A stretch of DNA of 64,000 bases from Paludibacteraceae bacterium (GTDB lineage: Bacteria > Bacteroidota > Bacteroidia > Bacteroidales > Paludibacteraceae): contig JAFVDD010000051.1 of NCBI GenBank assembly GCA_017478725.1, positions 27,660-91,659 on the forward strand. The letters are read 5' to 3'. Positions 24,707-33,914 of the stretch are shown here, piece after piece. A program made the translations under genes and the position numbers. Every line of letters starts with the position of its first letter. Within the stretch, counting starts at the first letter, position 1. The notes under the pieces are model-generated. The model was not told the origin of the DNA. It ran no database searches and worked only from the letters and a program-made list of their open reading frames with translations.

Positions 24707-25429
24707 ATGATGCAGAATCTTGTCATAGCCATTGACGGTTACTCTTCCTGCGGCAAATCTACGCTCGCGAAAGCTCTCGCAAAGAAAGCGCATTGTACGT
24801 ATGTGGACACGGGCGCCATGTACCGTGCCATAGCACTCTTCATGATTCGTCAGAATGTAACACGCAAGGAAAGTATTATCAAGGAACTCGCGCAGATACA
24901 TATTGATTTTATTCCGACCGAAGAGGGGCAACATGTTACGCTTAACGGCAAGGATGTTGAAAAAGAGATTCGCACCCTGGAAGTAGGCAATCGCGCCAGT
25001 GAGATCTCTACGATTAAAGAGGTGCGTGAATTTCTGGTGGCGCAGCAACGCAAAATGGCAGACTACGGAGGTGTGGTAATGGACGGACGGGATATAGGTA
25101 CTGTGGTACTGCCTGATGCCGATCTCAAACTCTTCATGACCGCCAGGCCGGAGGTGCGGGCACAACGGAGGTATGACGAACTGGTTGCCAAGGGAGAGAA
25201 ACCTGTATTTGAGGAGGTGCTCAAAGATATCAACGAGCGCGATTACAGGGACACCCACCGTGCTGAATCTCCGCTCCGCAAAGCCGACAACGCTATTGAG
25301 ATTGATAACAGCGATATGACGCCCGAGGAGCAACTCAAGAAAGCTTGTCAACTATATGATGAGACATTCAAAAAGCTGTACAAAAGCATCTTCGGGCGAG
25401 ACGCAGACAGCAATGTCTATTACGATTGA
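24707..25429 (+). CDS. cmk: cytidylate kinase
   Basis: Encodes 240 residues, cytoplasmic. Phosphorylates CMP and dCMP with ATP. The P-loop reads GYSSCGKST near the N-terminus, DTGAMYRA and MDGRDIGTVVLP are the CMP-binding motifs, and the Arg pair of RDTHRAESPL is present. Two adjacent ATGs (24707, 24710) are possible starts. Its 3' end overlaps ispH by 17 bases, an arrangement I have seen often in Bacteroidales. Confidence 0.95.
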   Translation: MMQNLVIAIDGYSSCGKSTLAKALAKKAHCTYVDTGAMYRAIALFMIRQNVTRKESIIKELAQIHIDFIPTEEGQHVTLNGKDVEKEIRTLEVGNRASEISTIKEVREFLVAQQRKMADYGGVVMDGRDIGTVVLPDADLKLFMTARPEVRAQRRYDELVAKGEKPVFEEVLKDINERDYRDTHRAESPLRKADNAIEIDNSDMTPEEQLKKACQLYDETFKKLYKSIFGRDADSNVYYD

Positions 25430-26321
25430 TGAACATAGTGGTTTCTGCTTTGGTGTGACACGCGCCATCAACGCAGCCGAACAGGAGCTCCGCCAAGGAG
25501 CTCTTTGCTGCCTGGGAGATATCGTGCATAACGGTCAGGAGGTAGCCCGGCTGGAGCAGATGGGTTTGCAAACCATTGACAACGACGATCTGCGTTCACT
25601 GCCTCCCCACTCGCGCGTACTGCTCCGCGCGCACGGCGAACCTCCTGCCACCTACTGGATCGCCCGGCAGCGCGGCATAGAGATTATCGATGCCACTTGT
25701 CCCGTAGTGAAGAAGTTGCAAGACCGCATACGGGCTTGCTATGAACAGCATAAAAATGACGAAGCCGGACCCCCTCAGATAGTTATTTACGGCAAACCCG
25801 GTCACGCTGAGGTCATTGGTTTGCAGGGGCAGACCAATGACACCGCTATTGTCATTGAATCTGCGGAGCAGTGCGACCGTCTGGATTTCCGGCGTCCCAT
25901 ATACCTGTTCTCGCAAACCACAAAAAGCGTGGAGGGATTTCAGGCATTGGTAGAGGCAATCCGAACCCGTAATCAGGAGGCTTCTATATCATACGGCCGC
26001 GACATCCCGTTCGAATACCACGACACTATCTGCCGCAACGTAGCTAACCGCGTAGCAAAGATTCAGGAGTTTGCCCGAGCACATGATATAGTGATTTTTG
26101 TAGGCGGCAGCAAATCATCCAACGCCAAGGTATTATACAACCACTGTCTGCACGCCAACCCCAACAGCATCTTTATCTCCTCTCCGGACGAGCTGACAAA
26201 CGAACTACTCGCCCGCTGCCACGCAGTCGGACGAGTAGGCATATGCGGTGCAACGAGTACTCCGCAGTGGCTCATGGAGCAGATCAGCGCACGCTTATCA
26301 GCTTGCGCACCTTCGCATTAA
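25413..26321 (+). CDS. ispH: 4-hydroxy-3-methylbut-2-enyl diphosphate reductase
   Basis: Encodes 302 residues. Last step of the MEP isoprenoid pathway, using a 4Fe-4S cluster held by three Cys: Cys12 (GFCFGV), Cys95 (ATCPVV) and Cys206 (TICRNV). The substrate-binding His in LRAHGEP and the C-terminal GATSTP motif are present. The start at 25413 lies inside cmk. The 3' end overlaps the convergent GH77 gene by 38 bases. A source of the isoprenoid chains needed by menA. Confidence 0.95.
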   Translation: MSITIDEHSGFCFGVTRAINAAEQELRQGALCCLGDIVHNGQEVARLEQMGLQTIDNDDLRSLPPHSRVLLRAHGEPPATYWIARQRGIEIIDATCPVVKKLQDRIRACYEQHKNDEAGPPQIVIYGKPGHAEVIGLQGQTNDTAIVIESAEQCDRLDFRRPIYLFSQTTKSVEGFQALVEAIRTRNQEASISYGRDIPFEYHDTICRNVANRVAKIQEFARAHDIVIFVGGSKSSNAKVLYNHCLHANPNSIFISSPDELTNELLARCHAVGRVGICGATSTPQWLMEQISARLSACAPSH

Positions 26322-28896
26322 ACGCATCTTTCTTAAGCAGCTCCTCTACAGTGAGGTGCATACGCCAGTTCCATATCTGGCGGGGATTGGACGGCACGTT
26401 GATACGGTCGGAGAACTGGTCTTTGACACGTACGTCGCCGTCAATTGCCATCCAGTCTTGTAGCGGCAGAATTGTCCACATAGCCGGACTATACATGTGC
26501 TGGTTGATGATAAACTCAGCTATCTCAGGTGTCATCTCTTTAGGTGCGTCCCCCCACCAGCCCATCTGCTCGTTATAGAACTGCTGCGTCACGTTTCTGT
26601 CTTCTTCCCACCAAGCGCGTAACGGATTCATGTCATGCGTTCCGGTCGTGCAGACACTCTGATAAGGAGCATCGGCTGGATGAGCAAACTTGACCGTCGG
26701 ATCCTTAGGCATACGTTGTATCTCCAAGCTTAGAATCTGCAACTCGTGCATCACATCCGGCACACAAGCAGGTACCATGCCCAAGTCCTCGCCACAGCAA
26801 AGCATATGTGTAGCACCAAGCAGTGTAGGTAATTTACTCATAGCCGATTCACGCCAGAAGTGCGTATGGCGACGGTAGAAATAGTCGTTGTAGATACGCA
26901 TGAGAATCTCTTTCTGGTCCGAATAGAGTTCGTTGAACGAGTGGCTCTGATAGATGGAGATACGCGGATGGAGCATACCCGGACGGCGTTGATCCTCCAC
27001 CATCAATACCTCGCAATGCAGGTAAATCAGCCCGTTCAGGAGATTCTTGGCCGCTTCTTTGGACAATCCGCTGGCTTTCAACTGTTTGGGATCATCCATC
27101 AGCCGATCGTACCACTCCTGCACCTTAACCTGAGTATCAAACTCAGGACGGAACCAATAGACATAGTTATCACGGGTCTGAAGAGCGTTTTTCTTCGCCC
27201 ATTCGACATCGTACCCCAGTACCTCACCAAGGAAATTGGAGCGGATATAGGGTTTGGTGAGACGATCCCAATCAAGACAGACGCCCTGAGCACACAAATC
27301 ATCGTAACTGTACGGCAGCGCCGGCACGAAATGACCGCAGAGCCCCCACACATCGGTCTTGCGCATCTGCCAGATACGGAAGAAACCTAAGATATGATCC
27401 ACACGGTAGGCATCGAAATAGTCCTGCATCTTGCTGAACCGTTTCCGCCACCATGCGTAGTTGTCCTCTGACATCTTGTCCCAATTATAGGTCGGGAAGC
27501 CCCAGTTCTGACCGCTGATAGAGAAATCGTCGGGCGGCGCACCGGCAGAGGCATCCAGATTAAAGAGTTCCGGATACACAGCAGCGTCCACGCTGTCCGG
27601 ACTGATACCGATAGGTATATCGCCCTTCATCGCCACCCCTATGCTATGAGCATATGCTACTGCATCGGAGAGTTGCTTGTCAGCATGGAACTGGAGGAAA
27701 TAGTAATACTCCTTGGGTTGCTTGTCGCGCTTGGACAGGAACGCCGCATAAGGCTCCAGCCATTCACGGTTCTTCGCAAAGAAAAGCTTGTATTCCTCGC
27801 TGCCGAAAAGGGAATCCTTGTCTTGCTTGAAGAGCAGTTTGAAGAACACGGTCTTGGCATCATACACACGCTGATAATCCGCAATAGTGAGGGCGTTCAG
27901 TTCCGCTTTTTGCAAATCATATTTCTTCTTCTGCTGAGGCGTGAGACGACCCATTTTCTCTATATTGATATAGATCGGATGCAACGCGAAGACCGAAACG
28001 GCATTATAGGGATAACTGTCCAGATCGTTGTGGCGCAACGTAGTATCATTGATAGGAAGTGTCTGGATCATCTTCTGACACGTAGCTGCAGCCCATTCGG
28101 CCATTTTTTTGAGGTCTTGGAATTCACCGATACCAAAATCATCTTCCGTACGGAGTGAGAAAACAGGTACCGCCACTCCGGCACCCTTCCATCTCGGCTG
28201 CGTACGGCGGAAACCGCGGTCATTCTGCTCAATGACAATATCCTTATCTACGCCCCATATCTGACGGTTTTCTCCCCACTCGATATCAACCTGGGCACCT
28301 GTCTTGAGGTCATAGACGATGTATTTGTATTCAATGATCTGCGCACTGCTCACCTTGATGTCAGCTTTCCAAACCGGGAACTCAGCATCACTCATGATAA
28401 GCTTGTTGTCTGCTTTCCAGTCACCCAACTCGGGGCAGTTACCTATGATAGCAACGCCCTGGGTAGGAAGAATCTGCGGCAGATCGATGGAGAAACGGAT
28501 GTTACCCTGCCGCTTTGAGCGAAGCGGCCTGTCTGACTTTGTTTTTCTGCTAAACAGCGCTTTCAGAAACGCTGTAGTATAGAAGCTATCCTCATACGTG
28601 CTGGCCTGCCATGCATCGCGGACTACTATGCATTTGTCGCTTGATTTGAGTGTCAGAGAACGCGGGTTCCCTGCCTCATAGATATACCGTCCGTCCTGCA
28701 GACGTAGCGCATATTTATACTGCACACTGCCGGCAAAATCACTCACGGGCACGTTGACTGTCCAGAAATCCGTCCCCTGACAATTCAATGTCAGAGGTTC
28801 TTTTTCGGTCCATCCCAAAATTGACTCTTTGGTCTCAATCACACAAAGCGTCTGGCCGAACTCGGCACGATAATGAATTTGAAAATTGATGTTCAT
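26284..28896 (-). CDS. malQ: 4-alpha-glucanotransferase (GH77) with two CBM20 modules
   Basis: Encodes 870 residues. Two N-terminal starch-binding CBM20-like modules (about 1-100 and 115-225; YKYALR.QDGRYIYEAGNPR and GNCPELGDWKADN) precede the GH77 catalytic domain. DAYRVDHILGFFR (nucleophile Asp), EDLGMVPACVPDVM (acid/base Glu) and TGTHDM are the GH77 active-site motifs. It transfers maltodextrin segments in glycogen/maltodextrin metabolism, cytoplasmic. The start at 28896 is fixed by the promoter at 28923. Two-CBM20 DPE2-like architecture is common in Bacteroidales. Confidence 0.9.
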   Translation of the reverse strand: MNINFQIHYRAEFGQTLCVIETKESILGWTEKEPLTLNCQGTDFWTVNVPVSDFAGSVQYKYALRLQDGRYIYEAGNPRSLTLKSSDKCIVVRDAWQASTYEDSFYTTAFLKALFSRKTKSDRPLRSKRQGNIRFSIDLPQILPTQGVAIIGNCPELGDWKADNKLIMSDAEFPVWKADIKVSSAQIIEYKYIVYDLKTGAQVDIEWGENRQIWGVDKDIVIEQNDRGFRRTQPRWKGAGVAVPVFSLRTEDDFGIGEFQDLKKMAEWAAATCQKMIQTLPINDTTLRHNDLDSYPYNAVSVFALHPIYINIEKMGRLTPQQKKKYDLQKAELNALTIADYQRVYDAKTVFFKLLFKQDKDSLFGSEEYKLFFAKNREWLEPYAAFLSKRDKQPKEYYYFLQFHADKQLSDAVAYAHSIGVAMKGDIPIGISPDSVDAAVYPELFNLDASAGAPPDDFSISGQNWGFPTYNWDKMSEDNYAWWRKRFSKMQDYFDAYRVDHILGFFRIWQMRKTDVWGLCGHFVPALPYSYDDLCAQGVCLDWDRLTKPYIRSNFLGEVLGYDVEWAKKNALQTRDNYVYWFRPEFDTQVKVQEWYDRLMDDPKQLKASGLSKEAAKNLLNGLIYLHCEVLMVEDQRRPGMLHPRISIYQSHSFNELYSDQKEILMRIYNDYFYRRHTHFWRESAMSKLPTLLGATHMLCCGEDLGMVPACVPDVMHELQILSLEIQRMPKDPTVKFAHPADAPYQSVCTTGTHDMNPLRAWWEEDRNVTQQFYNEQMGWWGDAPKEMTPEIAEFIINQHMYSPAMWTILPLQDWMAIDGDVRVKDQFSDRINVPSNPRQIWNWRMHLTVEELLKKDAFNAKVRKLISVR

Positions 28897-28922
28897 GGTA
28901 TAGATATTTACATTTTCGACTA

Positions 28923-28954
28923 CAAATATACACTTTTTTTTGCATTCCTGCAAA
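28923..28954 (-). promoter_or_regulatory. promoter of the GH77 gene
   Basis: Minus strand TTTG (28954-28951), 20 bases, TATATTTG (28930-28923). It abuts the stop codon of the upstream UPF0104-like gene. Confidence 0.75.
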
Positions 28955-29836
28955 TTATTCTGCTTTTTTTCTCAAAAAAACAAATGTCAGGCAAGGTAGC
29001 AGTGTGTTTATCACCCATAGCAGTACACCTGCAAGGGCTGCATTCGGCGATCCGAACAGGCATATAGCCCATGCTCCGCGCACTCCGGCTTCCACTATGG
29101 GTATATTCGGAGTTACAGTAACAAGCAGATAATACACAGGCAGCAACTGGAAATACGGCAACGCGAACTGAAAGTCCGCTCCCAATGCAAAGAGAACCAA
29201 TGCCAGTTGAATGCACCAGCAAGCCAAACGCACCAGACTCTGAGCGACAGATTTCCAAAGCAAAGCGCCATTAACCTCCGCCCACCGTCTCAGAGCCTTT
29301 GGCGCCAAAGCCAGCAGAACAGCCAACACCAGACTAACGGCTATAAGCGCGTTGAGATAACTCTCGCCCAGCAATGCCAACAGTTTCGGACTAAACGCCA
29401 GAGCAGTCACTCCGGCCAGAATGATGGCTATAGTCATAGTAGCACTGCCTACAGCCCCCATCGAAAGCACTTTGGCAGCCACTTCTTTAGAGGGATGCAG
29501 ATTGTCCCGTTGCACTTCCATCACACCGCGAGCCGGGTATTCGCCAAGCCGCCAAGGTGTGACCACACCCGCCAACTTGCTGTAATACACTTGCCGCTGC
29601 GCTTCGCCGAACGGCATAGGTATCAATGTTTTCCACCGCCATGCTTCGAGTGCCATATTGACAGGCATCAAGCATACGCAAAGTGTCAATGCCGTCCAAT
29701 GACGCCAGGTAATCGCCCCGAGACTATGCGCCACAACGTCATAATGCTCATAGGTCGCCAGCGTATAGAACAAATAGACATAGGCAGCTATTGCTACCGC
29801 CCATTCAAGCATATGTAACAGCCGTCTGCGATTCAT
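28955..29836 (-). CDS. UPF0104 / LPG-synthase-like membrane protein
   Basis: Encodes 293 residues with about seven membrane helices. The pattern fits the lysylphosphatidylglycerol synthase transmembrane family (PF03706): EAWRWKTL, then YYSKLAGVVTPWRLGEYPARG. Those members without the synthase domain are of unknown function, possibly flippase-like. The start at 29836 (MNRRRLLHM) is preferred, because the longer frame enters the divergent promoter region. Confidence 0.8.
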   Translation of the reverse strand: MNRRRLLHMLEWAVAIAAYVYLFYTLATYEHYDVVAHSLGAITWRHWTALTLCVCLMPVNMALEAWRWKTLIPMPFGEAQRQVYYSKLAGVVTPWRLGEYPARGVMEVQRDNLHPSKEVAAKVLSMGAVGSATMTIAIILAGVTALAFSPKLLALLGESYLNALIAVSLVLAVLLALAPKALRRWAEVNGALLWKSVAQSLVRLACWCIQLALVLFALGADFQFALPYFQLLPVYYLLVTVTPNIPIVEAGVRGAWAICLFGSPNAALAGVLLWVINTLLPCLTFVFLRKKAE

Positions 29837-29862
29837 AATCCGGTACAAAATTACAAAAAATA

Positions 29863-29893
29863 TTGCATATGTGCAATTTTTTCTATATCTTTG
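29863..29893 (+). promoter_or_regulatory. promoter of the HHH-domain gene
   Basis: TTG at 29863-29865 within ATTGCATATGTGC, 20 bases, TATCTTTG at 29886-29893, ten bases before the start codon. Confidence 0.85.
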
Positions 29894-29903
29894 TGCGATT
29901 TTT

Positions 29904-31715
29904 ATGCCGTTTCTCTTTGCTCTCATATTGTCCATCAGTCTGGATGATATCATTCTGGATATCTACCGCGCCGCAACTGAGTTCGGCGAAGTTGATTATG
30001 AGCAATTGCAAACTGATTTGTATGCGCTGCATGAGGCTCCTATCGACCTGAACCATACCACGGAAGAGGAATTGAGCCAACTGCCATTTCTCTCCGCGCA
30101 GCAGATAGACGATATTCTCGGCTATGCCGACCGGCATCCGTTTGAGTCTGTCTATGAACTCCGTATGATTCCTTCGCTGACCGATTATGAGATACGCGAT
30201 TTGGTTCCTTTCATCCACGTGCGCGAGCGCGCACCCGACAACAAGATGTACGCGCGAGAGGTACTGCACTATGGCAAACATGAAGTACTGGCACGCATAG
30301 ACGCACGCAATATAGAGGATTTTGAGGGTAGCGACCCTATGTATATACAGGCGCGCTATAAGTTTGATTACGAGCGGCGAGTGACTGCAGGGTTTCAACT
30401 CCGCCGTCCGGCCGGCAGCCGGGCTGACGGATTGCAGTATAACGGTTATCTGCAATTACGCGATATCGGGCATATGCATACACTGACGGCTGGACATTTT
30501 CAAGCTTCGTTTGGTCAAGGACTGGTTTTTGCGCCTGTGTTCCACACCGGCAAATCCGCCTATGCCGGCAATGTGGGTATTGGCAGAGAGGGATTGCGGT
30601 ATTACTCCTCGCCTGACGGCGAGGGATTGCAAGGCGCAGGCGCTACATTCCGCTGGCAATGGGGCAAACAGATGCGGTTGGATGCAAGTGCGCTCTACTC
30701 CATCAAGCGTGCTAATGACAGCGTACTGCATCACCTGATCGGCACCAACCTCACCTTCCGCTACAAACGACTGCAAGTGGAGGTGAGCGCAGCCCAAAAC
30801 ATCTGGTCGGACAGCATAAGTCCGTATCGTAACACAGCGTACAATGAGCATTATTTCCGGGGCAGAAGCCAAACTGTGGCAGGCGCTTCTATGCGGTATA
30901 ACCATGGCTGGTTCGACCTGTTCGGCGAAGTGGCAACCAGCCAGAACAGGGAGCGTTGGGGAGCCGGCGTGATAGCAGGCAGCCGCTTCTATCCGGCGAG
31001 CGGCATCAGTCTGACAGCTCTGTACCGCTACTATTCGCCGTGGTTTGACAATACGCTGGGCTACGCATTCTCGGAAACAAGCCGTCTGGGTGATGAAAAC
31101 GGCGGGTATATCGGTTTTGATATAACCCGTTTGAGCCGGTGGCGTTTCAGCGGCTATGGGGATATATTCCGTTTCAGCGGTCCCAAATACGGTATTAACC
31201 AATATCCCACCATCGGCTATGACGTCATGGCCGATGTACAATACCATGCAACAAGGGAGTGGCGGTTAGGCGGACGCCTGCGGGTTCGGGAGAAAGGCGG
31301 CGAGAGGACTTGGTCATTGCGAACTCTGTTCGAATGGAGCCAAGCCGGATGGTTGCTGCGCAGCACAGCGGAAGCAAATTGGGTGAACAGTTATGGAGTA
31401 ACGGTCTATCAGGACGTGGCATACCGTTTTCAGGCAGCACCTGTGAGTATTCGAGGAAGAGTGCAGTTTTTTGATGCACGCGAATGGACTAACAGAGTTT
31501 ATTGCTACGAGCACGATGTATTATATGCCTACAGCAATTCGGCTGTATATGGATTGGGAGGAAGGGCATACCTGTGTTTCCATTGGCAGATAGTCAATCA
31601 GTTAGGGCTCTACCTCAAGATTAGCGAAACCATTTACCAATCCGCTTGGGCTGCTGACCATGACCGACGTTCTACCCGCACGGATATTCATTTTCTGCTT
31701 CGCGCGAAACTGTAA
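29904..31715 (+). CDS. exported helix-hairpin-helix protein with barrel-like C-terminal part
   Basis: Encodes 603 residues. A signal peptide (MPFLFALILSISLD) precedes two ComEA-type helix-hairpin-helix motifs (about residues 35-105; PIDLNHTTEEELSQLPFLS and HPFESVYELRMIPSLTDYE). From about 150 the sequence alternates as in an outer-membrane beta-barrel (repeated Tyr/Arg/Trp strands, LRAKL at the C-terminus). The family is frequent in Bacteroidota and unstudied. The start follows from the promoter; the frame is open 33 bases further upstream. Confidence 0.8.
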   Translation: MPFLFALILSISLDDIILDIYRAATEFGEVDYEQLQTDLYALHEAPIDLNHTTEEELSQLPFLSAQQIDDILGYADRHPFESVYELRMIPSLTDYEIRDLVPFIHVRERAPDNKMYAREVLHYGKHEVLARIDARNIEDFEGSDPMYIQARYKFDYERRVTAGFQLRRPAGSRADGLQYNGYLQLRDIGHMHTLTAGHFQASFGQGLVFAPVFHTGKSAYAGNVGIGREGLRYYSSPDGEGLQGAGATFRWQWGKQMRLDASALYSIKRANDSVLHHLIGTNLTFRYKRLQVEVSAAQNIWSDSISPYRNTAYNEHYFRGRSQTVAGASMRYNHGWFDLFGEVATSQNRERWGAGVIAGSRFYPASGISLTALYRYYSPWFDNTLGYAFSETSRLGDENGGYIGFDITRLSRWRFSGYGDIFRFSGPKYGINQYPTIGYDVMADVQYHATREWRLGGRLRVREKGGERTWSLRTLFEWSQAGWLLRSTAEANWVNSYGVTVYQDVAYRFQAAPVSIRGRVQFFDAREWTNRVYCYEHDVLYAYSNSAVYGLGGRAYLCFHWQIVNQLGLYLKISETIYQSAWAADHDRRSTRTDIHFLLRAKL

Positions 31716-31760
31716 CACGCCTGAAAGTAACACGTTGCAAAAAGGAGGGGTATAATACAC

Positions 31761-31784
31761 AAAAAAGCGCCTGAAAGCGCTTTT
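31761..31784. terminator. bidirectional terminator between the HHH gene and tRNA-Met
   Basis: AAGCGC and GCGCTT (31765-31770, 31777-31782) form a stem with A runs on the left and T runs on the right, so it can stop both the plus-strand HHH gene and the minus-strand ompA-tRNA transcript. Confidence 0.8.
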
Positions 31785-31787
31785 CTG

Positions 31788-31862
31788 TGGTCCCACTTGG
31801 GCTTGAACCAAGGACCCCCTGATTATGAGTCAGGTGCTACTAACCAACTGAGCTATGGGACC
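31788..31862 (-). tRNA. tRNA-Met (anticodon CAT)
   Basis: Minus-strand cloverleaf. Acceptor GGTCCCA (31862-31856) pairs with TGGGACC (31795-31789), D-arm AGCTCAGTTGGTTAG, anticodon stem CCTGA/TCAGG with loop CTCATAA, and T-arm CTTGGTTCAAGCCCAAG. The 3' CCA is not encoded. CAT could also mark tRNA-Ile with a modified C34; the body resembles elongator Met. Its first ten bases overlap the end of the ompA gene. Confidence 0.9.
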
Positions 31863-33604
31863 ATGCGTTTGGCAGATTGATACAACTGCGACGCATCTTC
31901 TTTAGTAATAGACAACTCCTCCTCCGTCAACTCCGGTATATGCAATACCCAGTCCGGTGTGAGTTTGTTGGGGTTGATGATCTGGTTGTTAGCCAGATAA
32001 ATATACACCCAGCAATGCGTGTTGTCGTAGTATTGGCGCGCCAACTGGGCAAGCGAACTGTTTTTGCTGACCGTTGCTTTCTCTCCATGGCGCAATGCGT
32101 ATGGGCTCTGTTCATCCGAAGAAGAAGTCTCAACGGATGCCGGCTGAGCTGAACGAACCTCGATCACCACCACTTCATCTTTGGTTTCACCGGGTTCCTC
32201 CGCCTTCTTGTCTTTCGCCCGCAACTCCGTCTCACGCTTGGAACGGAGATTATCCAACTCGGCAGAGAGGACAAGGAATGTTTCTTCATTCACCAACTGG
32301 ATAGCAGCTCTTCGGTTGGGGCTATAAGCCGCCGTACTGCGTCCGCCTACCAGCTTGCCTACACCGCCTGCATAGAGATGGTCAGACGGGATATTGTATT
32401 CCTCCTGCAACTCTTCCATCACATTGGCAGCACGTCTGTCTCCTATGAGATAGTTGACCTTGTCGGAGCCGGTATTGTCGCAATAACCGGTAATAACCGC
32501 GTAGAGAGAAGCATCCTCGCGCATGCGGTCAGCTACCTGCTGGATGGTAGCAAGTCCCTGATTATTGATTTTGGTCTTGCCCGTCGGGAAGTAGATATAA
32601 TAACTTGACGATGAGCGTGCAGGAGCTTGCGCCACCTCTGCTACTGCATGGGTAGCAGGCTGTGTATTATCGCGTATTTCAATGATCGTGTCGTGGTAAA
32701 TGACAACCGTGTCGTGTACATATACCGGCTCGGGATTTGCTATATGTTTGGCGATTACCGGATCAGGCTCGTTGCCACCTATGTTGCGGACATGCGAGTG
32801 ATTCTTGCCCGCCAGCTTGATACGCATATTGAGCGTAACATCCAGCAGTCCGTCGTTGTTCTTGGAGGCCACGCCCGCATCGCCTGCGTATCCGCGTCCG
32901 TCCAACGCATCGGACAGGAAATAGTTATAGTTTGCGCGCAGACCCAATGCCAATGTTCTGTTAAGATTAAACTCCAGATTCAAACCGAACTGAACAAACG
33001 GCGTACCGTCAAACGTAGTCATGTAATCCGGTCTCCCTACCTGCCCGTCGGCGTTGACATATGCGAGCGTACCGCCCTTGACATGCGTCGGGTTCTGAAC
33101 CGGAGATGCATTGGTATTGCGATTGTCATGATACATCGCCCATGTCTGATACCACGTATAACCGCCACCGAACATAGCATCAAGCCCCACTATCTTGCGT
33201 TTGCCATGCGGATAGAACAGTCCGATTACGTCAATCGATATATATCCCGATGCACGATGGAGATTTCCGTAAAGCAAGGTATCGGCATGCCCTGTGTTCC
33301 CGCGAACTCCGTAACGGCCGTACATATACTCCACACCCAGTCCGAATACCGGCGTAAAATCATACTCAATATCCAAACCCGCGGAAGGATAAGAAACCGG
33401 ATGCTTCATCTCCGTATTGAAATCTCCGTCAAAGACATTGAATCCGACATGGGGTATGATAGACCAGTTGGCATTACGGCGGGCTACATGGGTATTTTGG
33501 ATGGTATCATAAGGATGGTAGCCCTGTACAAGCAACGTATCCTCCTGCGCCCAGAGTGGCACGAAAGCCATCAAAGCGAGCCATGTAAACAATAACTTTT
33601 TCAT
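31853..33604 (-). CDS. OmpA-family outer-membrane protein with C-terminal LysM-like segment
   Basis: Encodes 583 residues. A signal peptide (MKKLLFTWLALMAFVPLWAQ) is followed by an eight-stranded OmpA-like barrel (about 40-260). The OmpA C-terminal peptidoglycan-binding domain (about 335-450) shows YFPTGKTKINNQG and TGYCDNTGSDKVN..GDRRAANV. A LysM-like tail follows (SSLAQLARQYY..WVYIYLANNQII). The stop TAG lies inside the tRNA-Met gene, so the mRNA and tRNA are cotranscribed. The start at 33604 is set by the promoter at 33646. Confidence 0.85.
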   Translation of the reverse strand: MKKLLFTWLALMAFVPLWAQEDTLLVQGYHPYDTIQNTHVARRNANWSIIPHVGFNVFDGDFNTEMKHPVSYPSAGLDIEYDFTPVFGLGVEYMYGRYGVRGNTGHADTLLYGNLHRASGYISIDVIGLFYPHGKRKIVGLDAMFGGGYTWYQTWAMYHDNRNTNASPVQNPTHVKGGTLAYVNADGQVGRPDYMTTFDGTPFVQFGLNLEFNLNRTLALGLRANYNYFLSDALDGRGYAGDAGVASKNNDGLLDVTLNMRIKLAGKNHSHVRNIGGNEPDPVIAKHIANPEPVYVHDTVVIYHDTIIEIRDNTQPATHAVAEVAQAPARSSSSYYIYFPTGKTKINNQGLATIQQVADRMREDASLYAVITGYCDNTGSDKVNYLIGDRRAANVMEELQEEYNIPSDHLYAGGVGKLVGGRSTAAYSPNRRAAIQLVNEETFLVLSAELDNLRSKRETELRAKDKKAEEPGETKDEVVVIEVRSAQPASVETSSSDEQSPYALRHGEKATVSKNSSLAQLARQYYDNTHCWVYIYLANNQIINPNKLTPDWVLHIPELTEEELSITKEDASQLYQSAKRMVP

Positions 33605-33645
33605 CCAAAATGCAGCTAACGTTAGCGCGCAAACAATTCTGGGTG

Positions 33646-33677
33646 CAAAGTTACAACTTTTTTTTGAAACAACCAAA
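33646..33677 (-). promoter_or_regulatory. promoter of ompA and tRNA-Met
   Basis: Minus strand TTTG (33677-33674), 20 bases, TAACTTTG (33653-33646). Confidence 0.85.
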
Positions 33678-33714
33678 CATTTTAAGAAAAAAAAAATCTT
33701 TTTTATAGAATGTA

Positions 33715-33745
33715 TTGCATATATGAAAAATTTTACGTAAATTTG
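33715..33745 (+). promoter_or_regulatory. promoter of pta-ackA
   Basis: TTG at 33715-33717 within ATTGCATATATG, 20 bases, TAAATTTG at 33738-33745. The leader to pta is about 165 bases and includes a CCCGC/GCGGG hairpin (33761-33776). Confidence 0.85.
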
Positions 33746-33818
33746 CAGTCGTTTTAAAAGCCCGCATAAAGGCGGGTATCCGAAGTCAAAGTGGCATTAG
33801 GGTGACATCAGCCGAATC

Positions 33819-33847
33819 ACCTACTAATAACCTACTAATCACCTACT
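33819..33847 (+). repeat. 11-bp tandem repeat in the pta leader
   Basis: Units ACCTACTAATA (33819-33829) and ACCTACTAATC (33830-33840), then a partial ACCTACT. They lie in the 5' untranslated region, 68 bases before the start codon. Confidence 0.85.
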
Positions 33848-33914
33848 CGTACACCGTAATTTGTACGAAATAACACGAACCACAAGTCGAAACACAAAAC
33901 AAAACTATACGATT

